Of a DNA stretch of 64,000 bases, positions 39,509 through 49,729 are shown piece by piece; position 1 is the first letter of the stretch, and the number at the start of each line of letters is the position of its first letter. The position numbers were made by a program, and so were the translations under genes. Origin of the DNA: Cupriavidus sp. UYMMa02A (GTDB taxonomy: Bacteria; Pseudomonadota; Gammaproteobacteria; Burkholderiales; Burkholderiaceae); the NCBI GenBank assembly GCA_001725945.1, contig LRMT01000141.1, positions 16,468 to 80,467 on the forward strand, written 5' to 3'. The notes below the pieces were generated by a model, which was given only the letters and a program-made list of their open reading frames with translations, was not told the origin of the DNA and ran no database searches.

Positions 39509-40517
39509 GGCCGTGTCTCCTGCGTGGTTCCCGACAGCGACACTGCGTTTACACCGGGGCGGCGGATGCGCTGATCCAGCCGTTCTAGCCATCCGGTCAG
39601 GCCGCCTTTGCCCAGCAATGCCACCAGCACGATCATCGGGCCAAACACCAGCATCCAATGGTCGGTGTAGCCCTTGAGCATTTCTTCGACAACCAGGTAG
39701 GCAAGGGCGCCAAGTAACGGTCCAAATACCGAACCCATCCCCCCTAGCACGACCATCACTATCAGTTCTCCCGAGACTGCCCAGGCCATTGTGTTCGGCG
39801 ATGCGAAGGCGTCAAGATTGGCCAGTAGGACGCCCGCCACCGCACACAACATGCCGGACAAGGTGTACGCCGTCAGTTGATGACGTAGTGTGGGAATACC
39901 CAGCGCATTGACGCGCCGGGCGTGGTACTTGCGCCGCGCAAAACCATGCCGAATGGCGCGTGGCGGAGCCGGCCGAGCCATAGTGTCAGCGCGGCTAGAA
40001 TCACAAAGCAGACTACATATAGCACCAGAGGATGCCCAAGGCTAACTGCAAATGCGCTGCTGGCGCCTGGGATGGGCAAGCCTTCGTCGCCCCCGTACTG
40101 CTTCAGGCTGACCATCAGGAAGTAGCCCATCTGTCCGAACGCCAGGGTGATCATGATGAAGCCGATACCCGAGGTACGCAGGCTGATCAGGCCCGTGACA
40201 AACGCCGTGATACCGCCGACGGCCACCGCGATTGCCAGATGCATCAGGGCGCTATCGTGACCGCTCACCGTGGGCAAGGCGACGCTATAGGCTCCGATGC
40301 CCAGAAACAAGGCATGGCCGAAGCTCACCAGCCCCGCATAGCCGAGTGCGAGGTTCAGTGCGCTCGCGGCGATAGTGAAGACAATCACACGGGTGAAGAA
40401 TGTGATATAGAACGGCTGGTCCAGCGCCGTGCCCAGTACGGGTACCAGCGCCAGTAGCAGCAAGGCTAGCAGCGGTAGCGCGCTGCTCAGCCGACTTACT
40501 CGGATGAAGGGTCTCAT
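39505..40517 (-). pseudogene. livM: ABC transporter permease, LivM type, one frameshift
   Basis: An inner-membrane permease with ~9 TM helices. Recognisable parts are ALNLALGYAGLVSFGHALFLGIGAY, GIGFIMITLAFGQMGYFL and the cytoplasmic loop VLRGAxYHARRVNALGIPTLRHQLTAYTLSG (EAA-like coupling region), with one base lost near 39925 inside it. GELIVMVVLGGMGSVFGPLLGA and GLTGWLERLDQR end the protein. Repaired length ~337 residues. It is encoded 2 bases after livH. Confidence 0.88.
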
Positions 40518-40519
40518 CG

Positions 40520-41440
40520 TCAGGCTCCTCGCGACGGAAATAGTCCTTGTGGACGCATGGCCAATACGACAGCCATGAGTACGTAGACCGCCATGGCAGC
40601 CAGGGCCGGTCCGGCGGCGTTGGCAAACTGGCGCGAGCCGAACTCGCGCAGCAATAGCGGTAGAAACACGCGAGCAATCGTGTCAAACATGCCGATGATC
40701 AGAGCGGCGTAAAAGGCCCCACGCACCGAGCCGATGCCGCCGACCACAATAACGACAAGGGCAGTGATCAGCACCGGCTCACCCATGCCAGACTGCACCG
40801 AAAGGATCGGACCGGCCATCGCGCCAGCCAGGCCGGCCAGCGCGCAACCCAGTGCGAACAAGGCGGCGTTCAGCATCCCGATGTTGACACCCAGTGCCGC
40901 CACGATGCGCGGGTGCGTCGACCCGGCACGTATCAGCATGCCCATCCGTGTACGATGGATCAGCCAGTAGCAACCGGCAGCCACCAGTAGCCCCACCACG
41001 ATGATCGCGAAACGGTAGGTGGGGTAGCTGATCCCAAGCAAGTCGACCGCGCCCGATAGCCAGGATGGCGTGGATACGAAGTAGGGCTGGGGACCCCAGA
41101 TCATGCGTGCCGCCTCGTTAAAAAACAGAATCAGGCCGAAGGTAGCCAGAACATGGTCCAGGTGGTCCTTGCGATAGAGTCGCGACACGATCGAAAGCTC
41201 CAGCGCCGCGCCTAGCGCTGCCGCGACGACGATGGCGGCTAGCAGCGCAAGCATGAACGAACCGGTATGCGCGGCCACGGTTGCCGCAACGTAGGCGCCG
41301 ACCATGTACAGCGAGCCGTGCGCGAGATTCACAAAGCTCATGATGCCGAAGACCAGCGTCAGACCGGCGGCAAGCAGGAACAGCATCACGCCGTACTGGA
41401 GGCCGTTGAGCAGGTGCACAAGAAGCAACGAAGCATCCAT
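40520..41440 (-). CDS. livH: ABC transporter permease, LivH type
   Basis: An intact 306-residue permease with about eight hydrophobic segments. LLNGLQYGVMLFLLAAGLTLVFGIMSFVNLAHGSLYMVGAY is the classic LivH start. RTRMGMLIRAGSTHPRIVAALGVNIGMLNAALFALG is the coupling loop, and VLITALVVIVVGGIGSVRGAF the final signature. ATG 41440 (MDASLLLV) follows the binding-protein stop by 5 bases and is preferred to 41461, which would overlap that gene. It forms the channel with LivM. Confidence 0.9.
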   Translation of the reverse strand: MDASLLLVHLLNGLQYGVMLFLLAAGLTLVFGIMSFVNLAHGSLYMVGAYVAATVAAHTGSFMLALLAAIVVAAALGAALELSIVSRLYRKDHLDHVLATFGLILFFNEAARMIWGPQPYFVSTPSWLSGAVDLLGISYPTYRFAIIVVGLLVAAGCYWLIHRTRMGMLIRAGSTHPRIVAALGVNIGMLNAALFALGCALAGLAGAMAGPILSVQSGMGEPVLITALVVIVVGGIGSVRGAFYAALIIGMFDTIARVFLPLLLREFGSRQFANAAGPALAAMAVYVLMAVVLAMRPQGLFPSRGA

Positions 41441-41445
41441 AGCAG

Positions 41446-42615
41446 TTATCTCAATCCGCAACGGTCTACGTAGGCGTCCTGGTGGTCACGCAGCGGCGTT
41501 GTGACCAGTTGCGTGACGGCCTTGCCACCTTCGTTGCGAGTCTCGAAGGCGTAGTAATTCTGGACGGGCATATTGTTTCGGTTGAAGCGGAATGGTCCGC
41601 GCACCGACTTGAACTCGGCGCCCGCGGTCTTAATAGCTGCCACAAGTGCAGGCTTGTCGGCAGCGTTGCCACCCGTCCTCTTCAGTGCGGCGTCAAGCAG
41701 ATTGGCAGCATCATAGGCAACGGCCGCATACTCGCTGGGAACGCGGCCAAATCGCTTCGAGAAGGCGGAGACAAAGCGCTGATTCTCCGGCCCTGGTAAC
41801 GCTGCATCCCACATCGCACCGCTGATGGCGCCCGCAGCGGCGGCACCAACGCCCGGCAATGTCGTGCCATCGACCGTGAACACCGAATAGAGCGGGATCT
41901 TGCCAAGCAGCCCAGCCTGACTGAGCTGTTTGATGAAGTTGACACCGAGACTCCCCGGATAGAAGACGAAGACGCCGTCTGGCTTGGCAGCCTGCAAGGC
42001 GGCCAGTTCGGAAGAGTAGTCAGGCTGGGTCAACTGCGTATAGACTTCGTCAACCACTGCACCCTTGTAGAACCGCTTGAAGCCAGTCAACATGTCCCTG
42101 CCGGCTTGGTAATTGGGTGCCATCAGGTAGACCCGCTTCAGGCCCTTTTCCTGCGCGAGCTTTCCCATCGCCTCGGCGGCGCCATCATTCTGCCAAGCCA
42201 GCGAGAAGAAGTTGGCTGCGCACTGTTGACCGGCCACCAGGGACGGCCCCGAGTTGGTAGCAAGGGCCGGGATGCCGGCACTGACAACGCGCCGCAAGCT
42301 CGCCATGGCGACGTTCGTAAATCCCAGCCCCACCAGGATGTCGACCTTCTCCCTTTCAATGAACTTCTGGGTGATCTGGGTGCCCAGGTCTGGCCGCAAC
42401 TGGTCATCCTCTTTCAGGACTACAGCTTTCTGGCCGCCAAGCCTTCCGCCGAGATATTCCAATGCCAGCGTGAAGCCATCGACCTGTTCCTGCCCCACAA
42501 TGGCTTGCGGCCCGGAAAGAGTGGCCGACAGGCCGATCTTGACGTCAGCCACTGCAGTACCGGCATAACAGACGAGCGCGGCAAGCATTGCCGCGCTCAC
42601 GTAGGTGGTATTCAT
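41446..42615 (-). CDS. ABC transporter substrate-binding protein (Leu/Ile/Val-type, aromatic-acid group)
   Basis: An intact 389-residue periplasmic binding protein. A signal peptide MNTTYVSAAMLAALVCYAGTAVA ends in Ala-Val-Ala. Then come VKIGLSATLSGPQAIVGQEQVDGFTLALEYLGG and typical receptor-family elements (VDILVGLGFTNVAMA, VFVFYPGSLGVNFIKQ). FNRNNMPVQNYYAFETR near the end is common in binding proteins for aromatic acids. First gene of the permease/ATPase run; start 42615 puts the signal peptide at the N-terminus. Confidence 0.9.
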   Translation of the reverse strand: MNTTYVSAAMLAALVCYAGTAVADVKIGLSATLSGPQAIVGQEQVDGFTLALEYLGGRLGGQKAVVLKEDDQLRPDLGTQITQKFIEREKVDILVGLGFTNVAMASLRRVVSAGIPALATNSGPSLVAGQQCAANFFSLAWQNDGAAEAMGKLAQEKGLKRVYLMAPNYQAGRDMLTGFKRFYKGAVVDEVYTQLTQPDYSSELAALQAAKPDGVFVFYPGSLGVNFIKQLSQAGLLGKIPLYSVFTVDGTTLPGVGAAAAGAISGAMWDAALPGPENQRFVSAFSKRFGRVPSEYAAVAYDAANLLDAALKRTGGNAADKPALVAAIKTAGAEFKSVRGPFRFNRNNMPVQNYYAFETRNEGGKAVTQLVTTPLRDHQDAYVDRCGLR

Positions 42616-42682
42616 GATATCTCCTCCCCGGGGGGCGCTTGGGGTGTAGTGCCGATCGCTACGCAGGGGTTTCTCGTTGCCG

Positions 42683-43773
42683 TCAGAAGACATGTTTTAG
42701 GCCCAGCATCGCACCGAGCTGGTTGCCGCCCGGATTGGGATTGCTGCCGGCCTGCCCGGCGCTGACCGACATTGCCAGCGTCCCGTCATTGGCGATATAC
42801 CCGGCTGTGCCGTAGACAGAGGTCCGCTTCGAGAACGCGTACGTGCCGCGCGTTGCGAACAACCAAGCCTTGTTCGGACTACTGTGGAAGCGCAAGTAAA
42901 AGGCTTCGGCGTCGACGCTGAATGCTGGCGTGACAGGATAGGAGGCCCCTGCGTAATACATGTCGCTGCGCGGCGTCGGGCTTCCTTCATTGTCGCGCCG
43001 CAGCCAACCACCGCCAATCTTGGTGTTGCCGACCATGAAATGGCCATTGACGGACAATCGGTCATCCGAAAGTGCACTGCGGGTCAGGCCTCCAAAAGCG
43101 CCAGGTCCTCCACGCTGGGAGTCATAGGCAACCGCGACGCTCCATTGCTTCGTGTCGTACTTCAGCAGTGCAGACCATTCGCGGCAAGCGCGGGCGTCCG
43201 CGGGGTTTTCGCCGGCACAGTTGGTACCGGACGGGCTTGGACCCGCGTTGACAGTGTCTCGGCCAAAGCTGTAGGTTGCCCCGACCGTCAAGCCACCGAA
43301 GGTGCCCTTGTACGAGACTGCATTGTCGGCGCGCGAGTTAGGAATGTAGCTGTCCAGCGAGCCCGAGCCGAAGATATTTGGCCCCAGCATGTCGGGTTCG
43401 GCCATCGCCCAGAACAACATTGTGTATTGGCGACCCAAGGCAACCTGGCCCCAATCGCCCGAAAGACCGACCAGCGCCTGTCGGCCAAACAGCCGCCCAC
43501 CCTGGTTGGAGACACCACTGTCAGGGGCAAATCCCGACTCCAGCCAGAAGATGGCCTTGTTGCCTCCGCCAAGGTCTTCAGTACCCCGCAGGCCCCAACG
43601 CGACGGCACCGTGCCGACCAGGTTTGGCATCAGCACCTGAGTGTTGCGCGTTGCACCGACGCCAGTAATGACGGCCACGCCGGTATCGAAAACGCCGTAC
43701 AGATTCACGTTCTGCGCAACGGCGAGCGCTGGGCACGCGAGCGCCAGCCGGCCGCGATGGCTTGCATCTTCAT
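42683..43773 (-). pseudogene. Gram-negative porin, frameshift in the signal peptide
   Basis: A 16-strand general porin of the beta-proteobacterial (Omp32/OmpC-like) type. The mature part begins AQNVNLYGVFDTGVAVITGVG. PSRWGLRGTEDLGGGNKAIFWLESGF and LFGRQALVGLSGDWGQVALGRQYT are hallmark strands, and the protein ends in Phe (LGLKHVF), the outer-membrane insertion signal. The ATG at 43773 starts MKMQAIAA, but a slip near 43750 is needed to join it to ALACPALAVAQN. Outer-membrane channel, probably for uptake of the aromatic acids handled by the adjoining ABC system. Confidence 0.85.
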
Positions 43774-43844
43774 TCAGTTTTCTCCTCGAAGCTTGCCCGC
43801 TGCAGCGGCGGGCATATTGAATTCTTGTTTGTACTGCCGGCTGC

Positions 43845-45012
43845 TCAGCCGGCCTTTTGCGTGCATTGGGCCGCGTGAGCGTCACCGTGATTGACCAGCA
43901 CGTCACGCGCGAGTGTCGAGAAACGCGGCTTGCCATCAGCGCCTGTCACCACTTTGTAGACGTGATAGTTTTGAACGGGGTAGTTGTTGCGGTTGAACTG
44001 GAAAGCGCCGCGCACGGACGCGAACCTCGCGGACTTGATCGCGGCCGTTAGCGCCTTTCTGTTCGAGACGTCGCCTCCGGTGCCGTTGATCGCGGCACCC
44101 AGAAGGCGGGCCGAGTCATAGCTGAATGCTGCATACGACGAAGGCGTGCGTCCGAAGCGCTTCTCGAACGCAGCCACGAACTGGCGTGACGCCGGATTTT
44201 CCGCGTCAGGTGTCCACGTCTCCGCAACCACCGAGCCAATTGCCGCCTCGCCGAGCGCGCCGAGCGTGGTGCCCTCGACGGTCTGGACGGAATAGAGCGG
44301 CACCTTGTCGTGCAAACCTGCCTGCTTGTACTGACGAACAAAGGTCACTCCCTGCCTCCCGGGTAGAACGTAAAGACGCCGTCCGGACGACCGGCCGACA
44401 GTTGGACCAGCTCGGAGGAAAAGTCGAGCTGGTTCATGGGCGTGTACAGCTCCTCAACTAGTTCGCCGCGGTAGTAGCGCTTGAAGCCGGCTACCTTGTC
44501 CTTGGCCCCGAGGAAGTTCGGCGCTGCGACGGCTACGCGGGCAACCTTCCGATCCGTCAGGTATTTGCCCATCGCTTCGGCTGGCGCATCGCTCTGCCAC
44601 GACGTGATGAACAGGTTGGTTTTGCATTGACTGCCCGCGATCGTGGACGGCCCGGCAACGCTTCCGATGAACGGCACGTCCGTCGCACCGATCTTGCCCA
44701 GCAGCGCAACCAGGACATTGGCAAACGTCAGCCCTGCTACCACGTCGACGCGTTCAAGTTCGAGCAGTCGTCGCACCCCGGCCAGCCCCACTTCGGGCCG
44801 CGCCTGGTCATTTTCCTTGATCAGGCGGACCGGTTGGCCGCCGAGCTTTCCACCGCCTTGCTCGATTGCAAGCAGAAAGCCATCGTATTGATCGCGGCGA
44901 CGTCGCGAGGGCCCCGAAAGTGTGGCAAGAATCCGACCTTCACTTCAGCACTGGCGAGCGCCGGCGCGAGCAGCGCCAGCGCGGCGGCAATTGCCACGCA
45001 TTTCTGTTTCAT
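43845..45012 (-). pseudogene. Second ABC substrate-binding protein, two frameshifts
   Basis: Signal peptide MKQKCVAIAAALALLAPALASA, then VKVGF. A slip near 44945 separates this from TLSGPSRRRRDQYDGFLLAIEQGGGKLGG, and a second near 44362 splits VFTFYPG from RQGVTFVRQYKQAGLHDKVPLYSV. The rest runs through YAAFSYDSARLLGAAI to FNRNNYPVQNYHVYKVV. It is a paralogue of the binding protein at 41446-42615 (shared FTFYPG/FVFYPG, VPLYSV, FQFNRNN/FRFNRNN). Both are Leu/Ile/Val-type receptors, so the one permease could serve two ligands. Confidence 0.87.
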
Positions 45013-45124
45013 GTCTCCTCCGTCGAACCATCCTTGCCCGCCAGGCACTCTGAGTGGTGCCCGTGCGGAGCGAGCCTAAATGGCTTCTCATGTCAGGCGG
45101 CGAACGCCGCCCGTGGTATTGCCC

Positions 45125-46029
45125 CTACTGCAGAGATGTCTCCAGTTCGCCTAGCCCATCAATCCAGACGCGGACACTGTCGCCGCGCTTTAGGAATACT
45201 CCCGATTCCATGCCCACGCCGGCAGGCGTCCCAGTGAGCAGCACATCGCCGGGATACAGCGTGAGACGCTCGCTCAGGTAGGCGATCTGCTCGGCAACCG
45301 TGTAAAGGTGATTGGATGTATTCGAGTTCTGCTTGAGTTCGCCGTTGACCCAAAGCTTGATGTCCAGCGTCTCAGGGGACGCCACGAAGGCCGCCGGAGT
45401 CAGATAGGGACCGAGGGGACAGGAGCCTTCAAAGCACTTGTGGCCGATCCAGTCAAAGCGGAAAGGCGAGCTTGCGTCGACCTGCTCGCGACGCAGGTTG
45501 TCACGCGCCGATAGATCGTTGGCAACGGTGTATCCCGCTACACAGTCGAGCGCCTCGTGCTGCGTGATATTGCGGCATGCCTTCCCAATCACCACCGCGA
45601 GTTCCGCTTCCCAGTCAAGCAAGCGTGTGTGCGAGGGGTATGGCAGTGCCTGGCGGTGTGCGGACAGTGTCCCCCGGCCAGCCTTGATGAAGTGCCACGG
45701 TGGTATGCCATCTGCCTTCGGATCTGTCGTCAGTTCCATGTTGAAGGCCTTTGCCATGGCAACGACATGGTCGCGGTAGTTTGCTCCTGCCCCATAGATG
45801 ACGCCGGGGTGCGTCAGCGGCGGCAGAAAGCGGATCTGTGCGGGGTCCATCGCCTCGGTCGTCTGAGGCAGTTGCTCAATGAATCGCGCAGCGCGTTGCT
45901 GTGCAGCGGGCCAGTCCTGCAAAAGGCCGTCGATGGCGCCTGCGGCGAATTGCACATGTCGGCTGCCCACGTGCACGCCAACGTTGATCGTGCCATCACG
46001 GCCTCGTAGTTGAACAGTTGATATTTCAT
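45125..46029 (-). pseudogene. FAH-family hydrolase, frameshift near the start
   Basis: Begins MKYQLFNYEAV at 46029; a slip near 45985 leads to DGTINVGVHVGSRHVQF, and the frame is then open to 45125. Motifs: PGVIYGAGANYRDHV, the metal-site WEAELAVVIG, GYTVANDLSARDNL, HKCFEGSCPLGP, LYPGDVLLTGTPAGVGME. Repaired length ~301 residues. Closely similar to the hydrolase at 36479-37399, which lies on the opposite strand beyond the ABC transporter. It would cleave an acylpyruvate-like ring-fission product. Confidence 0.87.
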
Positions 46030-46122
46030 TTCAGTGTTCCGGGGATTGGTCCTGAAGAAGTGAGCGACCCTACTCTGGCCTCTGCCGAGGCCACGCACCC
46101 AAACGCTGAAGAGAACGCCGGG

Positions 46123-46156
46123 CAGGCAAGCCTGCGCAACCTTTTAGGTTTGCCTG
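46123..46156. repeat. Nested inverted repeat upstream of the FAH gene
   Basis: CAGGCAA (46123-46129) pairs with TTGCCTG (46150-46156), and inside it AACCT pairs with AGGTT around TTT. It lies about 95 bases upstream of the hydrolase start at 46029. It could be an operator or an RNA hairpin; position is the only support. Confidence 0.3.
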
Positions 46157-46334
46157 TCACGCAGCCTCACCAGGAAGACGCCGGTGAGATTCTGGTACGT
46201 TCGCGGGCGCCAAACCAGCCATTCTGAATAATGTCAATGTATTAACTGGCGCAATGCCAAGCCCGAACGCGTCACCAACGTCGATGCACCTACTGCAGAG
46301 AGGGGAGTCGTTACCAGAATGAGGGGGGCGCCTG

Positions 46335-46600
46335 AAAGACTAAACCCTGCTTTATGCAGCAGGCCTTTTGGCGAGGCCGGTCCGCCACGATCGCGGCGGA
46401 GAATGTCGGCGTCGGGCAGGCTGCCGTAAGCAGTGCGCCGAAGCGACGTCGCACAGAGCACGGCGACCATCTTCTTATTGGTAAGGGGTCGGCAATTAGA
46501 GCCAGCCGTGCTGGCCAGAGCTATTGCGGCCGCCCTGCTCCATTCCCTGGCCGAGGTCCCGAAGAGGCGGCGCGGACTCGGACACGAGAGATACACAAGT
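46335..46600 (+). pseudogene. LysR-family HTH relic
   Basis: A degenerate but recognisable LysR N-terminus: WRGRSATIAAENVGVGQAAVSSAPKRRR aligns with WRERSVTSAAKSLGVTQAAVSSALKRLR of the LysR gene at 32657-33639. In the next frame TIFLLVRGRQLEPAVLARAIAAALLHSL corresponds to the following linker helix (LFILVGRRMEPTAAAISVAPALLESL). No effector domain follows. It diverges from the FAH gene at 46029, the position its functional counterpart holds relative to the 33.9-37.4 kb operon. Confidence 0.65.
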
Positions 46601-46733
46601 GTGTGGCGCCCGCCAGGCGGACTTCTGATGGTAAGTGGCGGGCGGCGGCGGCAGAATTGGTGATTCGGCCGCCGGCGCCCCAGAACCGGTTTGGATAGCC
46701 GCCCGTGGCCGCTCCTGGGCCGCGCCTCCTGGC

Positions 46734-47808
46734 TCAGGCTGCCGCGCGCTCGTCCGCGGCTACCCCATCACGCCGCGCGACCAGATCCAGCGCCACGTCG
46801 ACGATCATGTCCTCCTGACCACCAACCATGCGGCGCTTGCCCAGTTCCACCAGGATGTCGACCGTCTTCAGCGCATAGCGCGCGGCAGCCGCTTCTGCGT
46901 GGCGCAGGAAGCTCGAATAGACGCCTGCATAGCCCAATGCCAACGTCTCGCGGTCCACCCGCACGGGTCGGTCCTGCAGCGGTCGTACGATTTCGTCGGC
47001 AGTATCCATCAGCGTGTACAGGTCGCAGCCGTGGTACCAGCCGAGACGGCTGGCCGCAGCAATAAAGACTTCCAGCGGCGCATTACCTGCGCCAGCGCCC
47101 ATGCCGGCCAGGCTGGCATCGATGCGGTCGCAGCCTTCCTCCACCGCCACAATGGAGTTGGCTACGCCCAAGCTCAGGTTGTGGTGCGCGTGCATGCCGG
47201 TTTGTGTCTCGGGCTTGAGCACATCCTTGAGGCCCGGAACCGCTCGCGCACGTCGCTCATGCTGAGCGCCCCGCCAGAATCGACTACGTACACGGTCTGC
47301 GCGCCGTAGCTTTCCATCAGCTTGGCTTGCTGTGCCAGCGCTAAGGGCGTGGTCATGTGGCTCATCATCAGGAAGCCCACGGTGTCCATTCCCAACTCGC
47401 GCGCGTACTCGATGTGCTGGCGTGAGACGTCGGCTTCGGTGCAATGTGTTGCCACACGCACCACGCGCGCGCCGGCATCAAAGGCGCCGCGCAGGTCGTG
47501 CACGGTGCCTACGCCTGGTAGCAACAAGGTGGCAATCCTCGCATGCCGCACAGTCTCAGCCGCCGCGGCGATCCACTCCAGGTCGGTGTGGGCGCCAAAG
47601 CCGTAGTTGAAGCTGGAGCCGGCAAGCCCATCACCATGCGCGACCTCGATCGAATCAACCTTCGCAGCGTCGAGCGCTGCCGAGATACGCCGCACATCTT
47701 CAAGGCTGTACTGGTGGCGGATGGCGTGACTGCGTCGCGCAGCGTGACATCCGAGATATAAAGCTTCTTCTGCGAAGCATGGCTGGCTTGCTTGACCTGC
47801 TGTTCCAT
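46734..47808 (-). pseudogene. mhpE: 4-hydroxy-2-oxovalerate aldolase, two frameshifts
   Basis: HMGL-like TIM-barrel aldolase of the DmpG/MhpE/BphI family, which splits 4-hydroxy-2-oxopentanoate into pyruvate and acetaldehyde. It starts with KLYISDVTLRDA (Arg-Asp metal/catalytic motif). After slips near 47733 and 47243 it continues SHAIRHQYSLEDVRRI, EVAHGDGLAGSSFNYGF, TGMHAHHNLSLGVANS (His metal ligands) and DASLAGMGAGAGNAPLEV, with the normal DmpG-type C-terminus. It follows the acetaldehyde dehydrogenase gene by 23 bases; the two proteins form a channelling complex in this family. Confidence 0.9.
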
Positions 47809-47831
47809 GTCTGTCTCCGTGTCCGTGGCGC

Positions 47832-48766
47832 TCAGGCGGCCAACCGGTTTTCCGCCAGCCGTTCTGCGCAGGCGAGCGCGGCACTGGTCATGATGTCGAG
47901 GTTGCCGGCATACGCCGGCAGGTAATGCGCAGCGCCCTCCACCTCGAGAAAGATCGAGGTCTTGAGCCCGCTCATCAGCCCAAGCCGGACGTTTATCGGC
48001 GCTGACGCGTCGATCCGCTCGAACTGCACGCGCTGCTTGAGTCGGTAGCCCGGCACATAGACCTGCACGGCCTTGGCCATGGCCTCGACGCTGGCCTCAA
48101 TGGCGGCCTGATCGGCGTCGTCAGACAGCGTAAAGACGGTATCGCGCATGATCAACGGTGGCTCGGCGGGGTTCAGCACGATGATGGCCTTGCCGCGTGA
48201 CGCGCCGCCCACCGAGCAGATCGCCTGGCTGGTGGTCTCGGTGAACTCGTCGATATTGGCGCGCGTGCCCGGTCCCGCCGATCTGCTTGAGATCGACGCC
48301 ACGATCTCCGCGTAGTGCACCCGTGCCACGCGCGACACCGCCGCCACCATTGGGATGGTCGCCTGCCCGCCGCAGGTCACCATATTAATGTTTGGCGCTT
48401 CCAGGTGATCTTCAAGATTGACGACTGGCACGCAGTAGGGGCCGATCGCAGCGGGTGTGAGATCAATCATTCGAATGTCCGGGCGGAGGCTGCGCAGCAA
48501 TCCCTCGTTGGTCACGTGTGCAGCCGCGCTGGTGGCATCGAACACCACATCGATGTCATGGAACTGGGCAAGTTGAGCCAGCCCTTGTGCGCCGTCCGCG
48601 CTGGTCGCTACGTCCAGCCTGCTGCGCGCGCCAGTCCCTCGGACTGCGGATCGATACCGATCATCGCCGCCAGTTCGATATGGCGGCCGTGACGCAGAAT
48701 CTTGATCATCAGGTCCGTGCCGATATTGCCCGAGCCGATGATCGCGGCCTTGATCTTTCGGGTCAT
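47832..48766 (-). pseudogene. mhpF: Acetaldehyde dehydrogenase (acylating), one frameshift
   Basis: Starts MTRKIKAAIIGSGNIGTDLMIKILRHGRHIELAAMIGIDP, the DmpF/BphJ/MhpF N-terminus with its Rossmann motif. A slip near 48615 breaks LARAAGW; the frame then reads DVVFDATSAAAHV, IDLTPAAIGPYCVPVVN, and NMVTCGGQATIPMVAAV with the catalytic Cys, and ends in GNLDIMTSAALACAERLA. It converts acetaldehyde, NAD+ and CoA to acetyl-CoA and pairs with the aldolase. Repaired length ~311 residues is normal. Confidence 0.92.
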
Positions 48767-48881
48767 TATGATTTGCCTCCATTCCTTGATTATTGTCTGC
48801 CGACGTTACGTGCAGAGTTGGCCGCCAATGCATAAGCATTGCGCAGCCGTACCGCTCCGCCGCACCCTTACGCAGCAGCGA

Positions 48882-49664
48882 TCATTCGAACCGCACCGAA
48901 CACGAGCCGATCCCGCCAATCGTCACACGCAGATAGTCACCCACCGCTACCGGCACCATTGCGGCCAACGATCCCGACAGCACTACGTCGCCCGCTCGCA
49001 GCCCTTCGCCATAGCGCCCTAGCGTATTGGCCAGCCAGGCGACAGCGTTCACCGGGGAGCCCAGCGCCGCAGCGCCGGCGCCCGTTAGCACGACTTCGCC
49101 GTTCTTCTCAAGCACCATGCCCGCTAGCGCGAGGTCAATGCCACGTGGATCGACCAGCCTGTCGCCGAGGACGAATAAGGCCGACGAGGCGTTGTCGGCA
49201 ACGGTATCCTGCAGCCGGATGTCCCAGTTTTCGATGCGGGAATCCACGATCTCGAAACAAGTCATCACGCCTTCGGTCGCGCTCAGCACGTCGGCAGCAG
49301 TGACGCCTGGGCCGCGCAGATCGCGCCGCATGACAAACGCGATCTCGCCCTCCGCCTTCGGCGCGATGAGGCTCGCACGGCGAATCGATGCGCCGGAGGG
49401 CAATGCCATATCCGAGAGCAGGACACCGAAATCGGGTTCGTCCACTTTCAGCATCTGCTGCGCCGCCCGCGACGTCAGCCCGATCTTGCGGCCGACCACA
49501 CGCACGCCGTCGCGCAGCCGTCCCTCAATCAGGATGCGCTGGATCGCATAGGCATCATCGACGCTCATGTCTTCATGCCGCGCGGTCAGCCGCGTGATCG
49601 GGCGCGCCGACTGCAGCGCCTGCTCCAAGGCCTGGGCTGTGTGGTATATGGCTTCGCTTTGCAA
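48882..49664 (-). CDS. mhpD: 2-keto-4-pentenoate hydratase
   Basis: An intact 260-residue MhpD/DmpE-type hydratase of the FAH-like fold. ITRLTARHEDMSVDDAYAIQRILIE, VVGRKIGLTSRAAQQML, DEPDFGVLLSDMAL, KAEGEIAFVM (metal-site Glu-x-Glu) and GSPVNAVAWLANTLGRYGEGLRAGDVVLSGSL are family hallmarks. It adds water to 2-hydroxypenta-2,4-dienoate, giving 4-hydroxy-2-oxovalerate for the aldolase two genes on. 2-Oxo-3-hexenedioate decarboxylases (DmpH) are close relatives and remain a possibility. Confidence 0.9.
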   Translation of the reverse strand: MQSEAIYHTAQALEQALQSARPITRLTARHEDMSVDDAYAIQRILIEGRLRDGVRVVGRKIGLTSRAAQQMLKVDEPDFGVLLSDMALPSGASIRRASLIAPKAEGEIAFVMRRDLRGPGVTAADVLSATEGVMTCFEIVDSRIENWDIRLQDTVADNASSALFVLGDRLVDPRGIDLALAGMVLEKNGEVVLTGAGAAALGSPVNAVAWLANTLGRYGEGLRAGDVVLSGSLAAMVPVAVGDYLRVTIGGIGSCSVRFE

Positions 49665-49729
49665 GTCTTCTCCTCCTGTTCCTGGGTGTATCGCGTGTCT
49701 CGCGTATATCGCTTACCTGATGCCCCGAG

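Noticed and set aside
42884..43894. 336-codon plus-strand open frame
   Set aside because: Antisense to the porin gene, which has clear strand motifs and a terminal Phe.
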